Part shown: positions 1 through 4,068 of the stretch, in pieces | How the letters are laid out: each line of letters opens with the position of its first letter | How positions within the stretch are numbered: the first letter of the stretch is position 1 | Origin: Coriobacteriales bacterium | Lineage (GTDB): Bacteria > Actinomycetota > Coriobacteriia > Coriobacteriales > UBA8131 | NCBI GenBank assembly: GCA_031282085.1 | Contig: JAITEK010000029.1 | Span: forward strand, 1 to 5,660 | Reading direction: 5' to 3' | DNA length: 5,660 nucleotides | Notes under the pieces: generated by a model | Seen by the model: the letters and a program-made list of their open reading frames with translations, nothing else | The model's database searches: none | What the model was told of the DNA's origin: nothing | Program-made: the position numbers and the translations under genes

Positions 1-81
1 GTGCTCAGGGTATTCGATTGCCTGCCCGAGGATAGCACGCTCGGCGGCGAGGTCATGCGGTGGAATCCGGACAGCGGTCAT
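1..81 (-). CDS. DnaB-like replicative helicase, N-terminal fragment (cut by window edge)
   Basis: Only the first 27 codons are visible; the rest lies left of the window. Read leftward from the ATG at 81-79, the peptide starts MTAVRIPPHDLAAERAILGQ and continues AIEYPEH. The pattern R-x-PPH-x-x-x-AE-x-A-x-LG is the classic start of the DnaB N-terminal domain, which in the family mediates ring assembly and primase contact at replication forks. The start codon overlaps the stop of the preceding gene (ATGA), and GGTGAT (plus 87-92), complementary to the 16S anti-Shine-Dalgarno sequence, sits 5 nt upstream. As the third gene of a repressor/excisionase operon it is probably the element's own replication helicase or a helicase-primase fusion, not the host dnaB. 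With so little protein visible, a DnaB-domain protein without an intact helicase motor cannot be excluded. Confidence 0.72.
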   Translation of the reverse strand, partial: MTAVRIPPHDLAAERAILGQAIEYPEH

Positions 82-93
82 GAAGCATCACCC
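78..93 (-). promoter_or_regulatory. Coupling junction: ribosome binding site with ATGA overlap
   Basis: On the minus strand the sequence reads GGGTGATGCTTCATGA. It provides GGTGAT, which matches part of the AGGAGGTGAT complement of the 16S tail, 5 nt before an ATG that overlaps the excisionase-like stop codon. It sets the start of the DnaB-like gene and implies translational coupling. It is nearly identical to the site at 341-356. Confidence 0.7.
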
Positions 94-344
94 GACAACA
101 TCTGCTCCAGATGAGCGCGAGGGATGCGCCAGAAGGCCGACCCCTCAATATGGATGCCCGGTAACTTTCCTTCGCGTAAAAGTCTCCGAACAGTCCCGGT
201 TGAGAGGCGCAGAGCCTCTGAGACCTCATCGACCGTCATGACTGGTGGGTAGTTTGATAAAATAGCTACACCTTCATCACTGAGGGTATTGCGCGCCGTC
301 CCACCTTCCAAGTTGTTCGGCGCGCACATCCTTAAAGCGCTCAC
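78..344 (-). CDS. Excisionase-family winged helix-turn-helix DNA-binding protein
   Basis: This 88-residue protein has a C-terminal HTH_17/excisionase-type domain at about residues 36-84: MTVDEVSEALRLSTGTVRRL is the helix-turn-helix, followed by a GKLPG-x-x-I wing and an FWRIPRAHLEQML tail. Proteins of this family bend DNA at attachment sites to turn the integrase reaction toward excision, or act as small MerR-like regulators. The GTG start at 344-342 is preferred because it overlaps the upstream stop (GTGA) and has GGTGAT 5 nt before it, exactly as at the next junction. An ATG at 329 and an ATG at 239, the latter starting right at the domain, are alternatives. The 35 residues before the domain resemble nothing I recognise. 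It is the middle gene of the repressor/Xis-like/DnaB-like operon, on the strand opposite the integrase. Whether it is a true Xis or another regulator is inference. Confidence 0.78.
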   Translation of the reverse strand: MSALRMCAPNNLEGGTARNTLSDEGVAILSNYPPVMTVDEVSEALRLSTGTVRRLLREGKLPGIHIEGSAFWRIPRAHLEQMLSGDAS

Positions 345-356
345 GAAACATCACCG
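341..356 (-). promoter_or_regulatory. Coupling junction: ribosome binding site with GTGA overlap
   Basis: On the minus strand the sequence reads CGGTGATGTTTCGTGA. It has the same GGTGAT, 5-nt spacer and 4-nt stop/start overlap as the next junction downstream. It decides the GTG start of the excisionase-like gene over the later ATG codons. The encoded tails are also alike, GDVS here and GDAS at the other junction. Confidence 0.68.
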
Positions 357-538
357 AGAAGCCCCGATAGTTCCCCTTCCCATCTCAGTGCACTTGCCAA
401 TTTGGCAAGCTGGTACTCTGAGGGAAGGAAGCGGCCTCGCTCTATCTGGTTGATTGTCGTCTTGTTGACGCCGCTTGCCGCCTGCAGACCCCTTAACGAG
501 TAGCCTTGCTTGCGTCGCTCACTCTCCAGCGTTCTCAC
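341..538 (-). CDS. Small XRE/Cro-type helix-turn-helix repressor
   Basis: This 65-residue protein is little more than one Cro/C1-type HTH domain. After SERRKQGYSLRGLQAASGVN (helices 1-2, residues 6-25) comes the recognition helix KTTINQIERGRFLPS (26-40), then SEYQLAKLASAL (40-51). There is no C-terminal peptidase or dimerisation domain, so it resembles Cro-like or SinR-type regulators more than LexA-like phage repressors. The start is GTG at 538-536. The site GAAGGTGG (plus 545-552) lies 6 nt upstream, one base off a strong Shine-Dalgarno sequence. It is the first gene of the leftward operon and sits directly beside the divergent promoter region with a 19-bp dyad at 596-614. The simplest role is control of its own promoter and of the rightward zinc-ribbon/integrase operon. 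The fold is clear; the target is inferred. Confidence 0.88.
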   Translation of the reverse strand: MRTLESERRKQGYSLRGLQAASGVNKTTINQIERGRFLPSEYQLAKLASALRWEGELSGLLGDVS

Positions 539-560
539 TTTTAACCACCTTCTCTGTCCG

Positions 561-588
561 TTGACATTTTTGATTTACTTAGTATGAT
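561..588 (+). promoter_or_regulatory. Sigma-70-type promoter of the zinc-ribbon/integrase operon
   Basis: TTGACA (561-566, perfect -35) is followed after 16 bp by TATGAT (583-588, one base off TATAAT). Transcription should start near 594-596, leaving a leader of about 70 nt before the ATG at 665. The reading frame also has an ATG at 584, but it lies inside the -10 box, so it cannot be the start used from this promoter. Confidence 0.75.
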
Positions 589-612
589 AGTAACGCCTTG
601 TAAATCACACAA
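584..612 (-). promoter_or_regulatory. Candidate promoter of the repressor operon, facing the rightward promoter
   Basis: On the minus strand TTGTGT (plus 607-612) is followed after 17 bp by TATCAT (plus 584-589). The -10 is good (5/6) and the -35 only half matches (TTG). It uses almost the same base pairs as the -10 of the rightward promoter, so polymerase could open only one direction at a time. The predicted start near 577 leaves a short leader containing the repressor's ribosome binding site. Confidence 0.42.
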
Positions 613-614
613 GG
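593..614. promoter_or_regulatory. Candidate operator: 19-bp dyad between the divergent promoters
   Basis: CCTTGT (596-601) and ACAAGG (609-614) form a perfect 6-bp inverted repeat around 7 bp. The dyad lies at the predicted start of the rightward transcript and inside the leftward promoter's spacer and -35. Its size and symmetry suit a dimeric HTH repressor such as the adjacent XRE protein. It could also fold as a weak hairpin in the rightward mRNA leader. Confidence 0.5.
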
Positions 615-639
615 AAAAATTCAATCAGCTTTACCCTAC

Positions 640-653
640 ACGCCTTGTAAATC
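640..653. repeat. Second copy of the 14-bp operator-region repeat
   Basis: ACGCCTTGTAAATC occurs exactly at 593-606 and again at 640-653, 47 bp apart. The second copy has only the left half of the dyad and ends 2 nt before the GGAGG ribosome binding site at 656-660. It may be a secondary repressor half-site, or an mRNA segment that competes with the first copy for pairing to ACAAGG at 609-614. Confidence 0.55.
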
Positions 654-664
654 TTGGAGGAATT

Positions 665-1465
665 ATGAGGACAGGTCTGGAATACCTCGACAACGCCAAC
701 GCTGTAACCGCTGAAGATGCCTTGCGATGGGGCTTCAAAGGTGAGAATGAAAGCAATACCGCCATGTCTGAAGGGTTGTATCGTATCGGCTCGCTTGTCG
801 CATTCGGTGACGGTGCAGCGGAGTATTCCGATGTGGAGCAGTTTGCGACAATCGGCAACGCAAGAGGTAGAACTGAAAGTGTCTGGGCGAGCATCCCGAC
901 AACGGATTTCATTGAAAGGTCGCTTGAATATTTCGACCATGGCACACGGGATGTCTTGCTCCAACTCAACAAAATCTCTGCTCTCAAAGACAAGTGGAGC
1001 CATGCCTACCGAGTCAGGGATGGCTCGTGGGTTACATTCAGTCTTTACGTCAACCTTGCCCGAAGCGACGATCCGAAGATACAAGATGCGCTCGGTCTGC
1101 TCGGTGATATTGCTGCATATATGCAATCCCGCTATGTTACAGCCTTACCCCTCCGTGGGAATACTCCTGTTGTCTCTGGTACGTTATATCAATTGCTTTG
1201 GCATCAGTTATCAACGGCGCATAGGAAGAACCGCCCTGGCGTATGCCGCAATTGTGGGCGGTTGTATGTCAGCCATAACACCCGCGGAAACATCACCACC
1301 GCGTGCAGCCCTGAATGTACTACACAATTCAACAACGAAAAGAAGCGCTTGCTCAGGCTGAACGGGTCTGATGCTTACCCAATGAATAACAGTCTCAACA
1401 AAGCGGCTCGACGCAGCCATGAGCGTCGTCCACTATTATTCCCCGGCAAACCAGAAGGAGCATGA
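665..1465 (+). CDS. Hypothetical protein with C-terminal four-cysteine zinc-ribbon-like motif
   Basis: This 266-residue protein is of unknown function. Near its end, CRNCGRLYVSHNTRGNITTA and the following CSPEC give Cys194-x2-Cys197-x16-Cys214-x3-Cys218, a plausible zinc-binding knuckle pair. It is followed by a basic tail (KKRLLRLNG, RRSHERR) that could contact nucleic acid. The N-terminal 180 residues show no signal peptide, membrane segment or recognisable catalytic motif. Similar C-x2-C...CS-x2-3-C tails occur in unnamed proteins of Gram-positive mobile elements, but I cannot assign the family. The ATG at 665 is chosen because GGAGG (656-660) stands 4 nt upstream; the ATG at 584 falls inside the promoter. 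The integrase starts 3 nt after its stop, so the two are co-transcribed and probably translationally coupled. A role in integration control is suggested by context alone. Confidence 0.75.
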   Translation: MRTGLEYLDNANAVTAEDALRWGFKGENESNTAMSEGLYRIGSLVAFGDGAAEYSDVEQFATIGNARGRTESVWASIPTTDFIERSLEYFDHGTRDVLLQLNKISALKDKWSHAYRVRDGSWVTFSLYVNLARSDDPKIQDALGLLGDIAAYMQSRYVTALPLRGNTPVVSGTLYQLLWHQLSTAHRKNRPGVCRNCGRLYVSHNTRGNITTACSPECTTQFNNEKKRLLRLNGSDAYPMNNSLNKAARRSHERRPLLFPGKPEGA

Positions 1466-1468
1466 GCC

Positions 1469-2734
1469 ATGACAAGGATCACGGGAGCGGGTGCTATCTC
1501 AAAATACACTCGTAAGGATAAAAAGACTGGCAGGAAAAAGGTTATGTACCGGATCAGGTGTTCCACTGGATTCGACCTTAGCGAGAAAAAGTACACCTAT
1601 ACTCCATGGGAATGCGGGTACGAGACAAAGAGTGCCGCAAAGAAAGCACTCGACGAATTACGAGAGCGGCTTGCAGGTGGGGCACGGCTAGATGCCGGAA
1701 CTATCCTATTCAATGATTACGCAACTGACTATCTTGCCACGAAAAAAGGCAGCGGCCTATCGCCGGCTACCTTACGCTACTATGACCTGATGGTAAGGCA
1801 CTTAATCGGGTATCTGGGCGATATGCTGGTAAGGGAGATTGATACGGTTGTCATCAAAGCGGTTCTGAGGAAGCACGGTTCAAGGGGCTCGACGGATGGG
1901 GTAAAGCGGTTGCTCGCTGTTTTGAAGCAGATACTGAATGAGGCGGTCACAGATGACATAATCATGAGGAACCCTGCTGCAGCAATCAAACCACCAAGAG
2001 TGACTAAGCGCGATATAAAGCCCCTGGACACTCAAGGTGTAAAGAAGCTCGTGGACGCCCTTAACGACTATGACAGCAACCAACCTACGGGATATATCGC
2101 CCCTGTCAAACCGGGAGCCGTCATCAGTGCCGAGACGCTCAGGGCGACAAGTTGTGGCGCTCACGTCATGGCTGCCAGACTTGCTCTTGCAAGCGGAGCA
2201 CGGAGGGGCGAGGTGCTAGGACTTGTATGGAGCTGTGTAGATTTTGACCGCTCGCAGATACGCATAGTCCAGCAGCAGACCAGCACGGGGCTGAGACAGA
2301 CCAAAACAGCAGCCGGGAGGCGTACCGTGCGACTAGACAACGGCACTATCGAACACTTGCGGGGATGGAAGTCCCGACAGGCCGAATATCTATTGCAATT
2401 GGGCATCCGACAAGATGAACAGACGCCGGTTATAACGAACGAGGTAGGCACGTTCCACGATTCCGACGGGTTCAGCCGATGGTGGAGAGGCTTCTGCAAG
2501 TCCTACGGCATAGAGTGTCGGTTCCATGACCTGCGCCATACACAAGCTACGCTCTTGATCGCCAATGGCGCGGACATCAAAACGGTGCAACACCGACTAG
2601 GACACGAGACCGCCAGTATCACGATAGACCTCTATAGCCATTACATGGACGGCATGGACGCAAAAGCAGCTGAGACTATTGGCACGATATTAAACGCATC
2701 AGCATCTGAGCTGGGAAAGGTAGTGAGCTTATAG
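1469..2734 (+). CDS. int: Tyrosine recombinase / site-specific integrase
   Basis: This 421-residue protein is full length for ICE and phage integrases of the Tn916/lambda type. Residues 1-75 look like an arm-binding domain (basic, with aromatic strands and the helix SAAKKALDELRERL). Residues 80-175 form the SAM-like core-binding domain ending MRNPAAAIKPP. The catalytic domain holds Arg245 (SGARRGEVLGLVW), Lys279 (QTKTAAGRR), His353 and Arg356 (FHDLRH), His379 (LGHE) and the nucleophile Tyr389 (DLYSHY), so it should be active. An unusually long stretch (about 200-228) precedes the first catalytic helix. AAGGAG (1455-1460) inside the previous gene serves the ATG at 1469. The gene points at the 3' end of tRNA-Thr 99 bp away, the usual arrangement for tRNA-targeting elements. 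It should cut within the tRNA 3' half to integrate and, with the Xis-like protein, to excise. Confidence 0.96.
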   Translation: MTRITGAGAISKYTRKDKKTGRKKVMYRIRCSTGFDLSEKKYTYTPWECGYETKSAAKKALDELRERLAGGARLDAGTILFNDYATDYLATKKGSGLSPATLRYYDLMVRHLIGYLGDMLVREIDTVVIKAVLRKHGSRGSTDGVKRLLAVLKQILNEAVTDDIIMRNPAAAIKPPRVTKRDIKPLDTQGVKKLVDALNDYDSNQPTGYIAPVKPGAVISAETLRATSCGAHVMAARLALASGARRGEVLGLVWSCVDFDRSQIRIVQQQTSTGLRQTKTAAGRRTVRLDNGTIEHLRGWKSRQAEYLLQLGIRQDEQTPVITNEVGTFHDSDGFSRWWRGFCKSYGIECRFHDLRHTQATLLIANGADIKTVQHRLGHETASITIDLYSHYMDGMDAKAAETIGTILNASASELGKVVSL

Positions 2735-2755
2735 GGCTTAGGGCTGGCTGTAATG

Positions 2756-2777
2756 TTCGACCATAATTCGACCATAA
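2756..2777. repeat. Two abutting perfect 11-bp direct repeats (candidate integrase arm sites)
   Basis: TTCGACCATAA at 2756-2766 is repeated without a gap at 2767-2777. The pair lies between the integrase stop and the tRNA 3' end, about 57 bp from the tRNA, where arm-type binding sites of tyrosine integrases usually occur. The 11-bp period would put two bound domains on about the same face of the helix. The function is inferred from position and periodicity. The rest of the 2735-2833 gap is AT-rich with no gene and no convincing terminator. Confidence 0.6.
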
Positions 2778-2833
2778 AAGCGAATAACCACCCAAAATGA
2801 AAATACACAAGCACTGTTTTCGCTGGTAAATAG

Positions 2834-2875
2834 TGGAGCCAACGAGGGGACTCGAACCCCTGACCTGCTGATTAC
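2834..2875. other. Probable element attachment site (att) in the 3' half of tRNA-Thr
   Basis: The integrase is adjacent to and reads toward the tRNA 3' end, and everything left of it is element-like. By the known behaviour of tRNA-targeting integrases, the crossover should lie between the CCA end and the anticodon loop. The partner att copy, a repeat of this 3' segment, is not in the window and must lie left of position 1, so the exact core cannot be set here. Confidence 0.5.
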
Positions 2876-2909
2876 GAATCAGCTGCTCTACCAGCTGAGC
2901 TACGTTGGC
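2834..2909 (-). tRNA. tRNA-Thr (anticodon CGT), CCA encoded
   Basis: The full 76-nt cloverleaf reads leftward. The acceptor GCCAACG pairs with CGTTGGC, the D-stem GCTC with GAGC, and the anticodon stem GCTGA with TCAGC around the loop TTCGTAA. The variable loop is AGGTC and the T-arm is AGGGG-TTCGAGT-CCCCT, followed by discriminator T and an encoded CCA. Anticodon CGT reads the threonine codon ACG. The 3' end faces the integrase, so the element's own copy of the 3' half probably completes the gene while integrated. The structure is intact with no mismatched stem pair. Confidence 0.97.
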
Positions 2910-2928
2910 ATTCCCAATGTCAATACCG

Positions 2929-2957
2929 CTTATAAGGCATACGGTTCGCCTGTTCGC
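2929..2957 (-). promoter_or_regulatory. Weak candidate promoter close to tRNA-Thr
   Basis: TATAAG (plus 2929-2934) lies 20 bp upstream of the mature tRNA 5' end, a sensible distance. The sequence 16-17 bp further upstream (CGAACA/GCGAAC) is a poor -35. It could give the tRNA an independent start downstream of the palindromic insert; the promoter at 3115-3145 is the better match. Confidence 0.25.
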
Positions 2958-2961
2958 AGCT

Positions 2962-3067
2962 GAATCAGCTGCTCTTCCGTGGGTCTATCGACCCCTTCTC
3001 GCTGAAAACAGTCCACTGGACTGTTTTCCGGAACGCTCGAACCCAGCTGAGCTACGTTGGCATTCCC
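2962..3067 (-). pseudogene. Broken duplicate of the tRNA-Thr 5' half, split by a 67-bp insert
   Basis: Positions 3043-3067 match 2891-2915 over 25 bp, covering the tRNA 5' end, acceptor strand, part of the D-arm and 6 nt of leader. Positions 2962-2975 match 2876-2889 over 14 bp, the rest of the D-arm and the start of the anticodon arm. In the intact gene these blocks are one base apart; here 67 bp (2976-3042) separate them. The copy stops in the anticodon loop and has no T-arm or 3' end, so it cannot make a tRNA. It looks like a segmental duplication followed by insertion. It is not a normal att duplication, which would copy the 3' end. Confidence 0.78.
2976..3042. repeat. 67-bp palindrome-rich insert in the pseudo-tRNA (possible REP/MITE-like unit)
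   Basis: It contains a perfect inverted repeat with 12-bp arms and a single central base: GAAAACAGTCCA (3004-3015) and TGGACTGTTTTC (3017-3028). A second hairpin, GGGTC-TATC-GACCC, lies at 2981-2994, and the palindrome TTCCGGAA at 3026-3033. There is no coding capacity and no clear target-site duplication. The compact two-hairpin structure suggests a non-autonomous repeat. Because it lies between a promoter and the tRNA, it might also act as a partial terminator. Confidence 0.6.
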
Positions 3068-3077
3068 GGTTGTCTTA

Positions 3078-3091
3078 CTGAGCTACGTTGG
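3078..3091 (-). repeat. Third fragment of the tRNA-Thr 5' end
   Basis: CTGAGCTACGTTGG is identical to 2895-2908 in the intact tRNA (14 bp) and to the pseudo-tRNA copy at 3047-3060. It is followed by unrelated sequence, so it is a short relic and not a gene. Confidence 0.6.
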
Positions 3092-3114
3092 GGCTCGGGA
3101 GGACGCGAGGTAGT

Positions 3115-3145
3115 ATTATAACGTTTTTCTTACGTTCTATGTCGA
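3115..3145 (-). promoter_or_regulatory. Promoter reading leftward toward tRNA-Thr
   Basis: On the minus strand a perfect TATAAT (plus 3115-3120) has TCGACA (plus 3140-3145, 5/6 to TTGACA) 19 bp upstream, slightly longer than ideal. No gene but the tRNA lies downstream on this strand. The start near 3108 implies a precursor of about 200 nt before the mature tRNA, passing through both relics and the palindrome. Confidence 0.55.
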
Positions 3146-3182
3146 GGAGTTGTCGGTTTTTCGGGGGTCTTCAAAATTGTCA

Positions 3183-3188
3183 TATACT
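3183..3188 (+). promoter_or_regulatory. Possible -10 box of the pirin gene
   Basis: TATACT (5/6 match to TATAAT) lies 40 bp before the pirin ATG. No convincing -35 occurs at the right distance (TTCGGG at 3160-3165), so this is only a candidate. Confidence 0.3.
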
Positions 3189-3227
3189 TTAACAAGTATT
3201 GAGGGCAACAGTACGAAGGGAGCACAT

Positions 3228-3938
3228 ATGTTACGAGCGATTGAAAGCGGGACCATGGGGCGCGGGCAGCACGGTTGGCTCGACAGCCACTTCCACTTCT
3301 CCTTTGCGGAGTATTACAACCCAGAGAACGTGAATTTCGGGGTCCTACGCGTGTGGAATGACGATATGGTCATGCCCGACACGGGCTTTGACATGCACCC
3401 CCATCGCAACATGGAGATCATCAGCTACGTCGTTGACGGCGAGCTCAGCCATGCCGACAGCATGGGCAACGAGCAGACGCTCACACGGGGCCAGGTACAG
3501 TACATGAGCGCGGGCAAGGGTGTGTGGCACAGCGAGCACAACCGCGGGAAGAACATCCTGCGATTCTTCCAGATATGGATATTCGCGGATGAGGATGAGT
3601 ACCCACCGAACTACGGGGATTTCCGCTTCACGTGGGAGGACCGCATCGACCGTTGGCTGCCTATCGCAACCAGCACAGAGAACACCACGTCAGAGGCGCC
3701 CATCAAGATTCACCAGGACATCAACGCCTACGCCACCTACCTCACGGCGGGCAATTCTCTCCCCTTTGAGGTAAAGCCCGACCGTCAGGCATACTTGGTT
3801 GTCGCAGAGGGCAAGATACGTGTTGACGGGATCGGGCTGCACGCGCGCGACGCTCTTGAGATAGTCTCTCAGGATGTTACCGTCGAGGCGCTTGAGGACG
3901 CCCATGTCGTGGTTATCGAGATGCCACTCGCGGAGTGA
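3228..3938 (+). CDS. Pirin-family bicupin protein (YhhW-like)
   Basis: This 236-residue cytoplasmic protein has the usual length of the bacterial pirin YhhW group. The N-terminal cupin carries all four expected metal ligands: His57 and His59 in MHPHRNMEI, and His101 and Glu103 in VWHSEHN. DGELSHADSMGN (70-81) and QVQYMSAGKG (89-98) are further family signatures. The C-terminal cupin (from about residue 160) lacks such ligands, as is normal. Some bacterial pirins show quercetin 2,3-dioxygenase activity in vitro, but physiological roles are mostly unclear, so the substrate here is unknown. The ATG at 3228 is chosen because AAGGGAG (3216-3222) stands 5 nt upstream and homology begins there; the frame is open back to a TTG at 3150 with no supporting site. 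The gene is monocistronic, divergent from the tRNA and convergent with cca. Confidence 0.93.
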   Translation: MLRAIESGTMGRGQHGWLDSHFHFSFAEYYNPENVNFGVLRVWNDDMVMPDTGFDMHPHRNMEIISYVVDGELSHADSMGNEQTLTRGQVQYMSAGKGVWHSEHNRGKNILRFFQIWIFADEDEYPPNYGDFRFTWEDRIDRWLPIATSTENTTSEAPIKIHQDINAYATYLTAGNSLPFEVKPDRQAYLVVAEGKIRVDGIGLHARDALEIVSQDVTVEALEDAHVVVIEMPLAE

Positions 3939-3944
3939 GTATGT

Positions 3945-3987
3945 CGCGCTGCGCGCTCCTGGTGTGGAGTTACGAGCTTACGCTCGC
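3945..3987. repeat. Dispersed intergenic repeat, copy A (between pirin and cca)
   Basis: CGCGCTGCGCGCTCC (3945-3959) and GAGTTACGAGCTTACGCTCGC (3967-3987) match copy B at 5484-5523 at 14/15 and 18/21 positions, in the same orientation. CGAGC-TTAC-GCTCG inside it can form a small hairpin. It may serve as a weak terminator after pirin, although no T-tract follows. Confidence 0.55.
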
Positions 3988-4002
3988 AAAGATTTCCGAG
4001 CA

Positions 4003-4047
4003 GAGCTTGGGGATGACAATGGGCGGAGCTTGAGAGTGACAAAGGGG
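4003..4047. repeat. Imperfect 23-bp-period tandem repeat, two copies
   Basis: Units beginning GAGCTTG at 4003 and 4026 agree at 17 of 22 positions (shared core TGACAA). They lie just beyond the cca stop, in the 130-bp gap between convergent pirin and cca. No gene or clear rho-independent terminator is visible in this gap; the role of the repeat is unknown. Confidence 0.45.
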
Positions 4048-4068
4048 TAGCATTCGGAAACGATATGG

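Noticed and set aside
592..653. Repeat pair at 593 and 640 as a CRISPR or iteron array
   Set aside because: There are only two 14-bp copies and no further units; an operator or leader explanation fits better.
584..664. In-frame ATG at 584 as the start of the zinc-ribbon gene
   Set aside because: It lies within the TATGAT -10 box, before the predicted transcript start, and has no ribosome binding site. The ATG at 665 has GGAGG 4 nt upstream.
605..1361. Open frames of 173, 120 and 214 codons overlapping the zinc-ribbon gene
   Set aside because: They have no ribosome binding sites and no family resemblance, and they overlap a gene with clear promoter, start and coupling to int.
2962..3067. Duplicated tRNA segment as an att repeat marking the element's end
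   Set aside because: It copies the tRNA 5' half and leader on the chromosomal side. Integration at this tRNA would duplicate the 3' half on the far left of the element.
3150..3227. TTG at 3150 as the pirin start
   Set aside because: It gives 26 extra residues unlike pirins and has no Shine-Dalgarno site. The ATG at 3228 has AAGGGAG 5 nt upstream and places the metal ligands at the expected residues.
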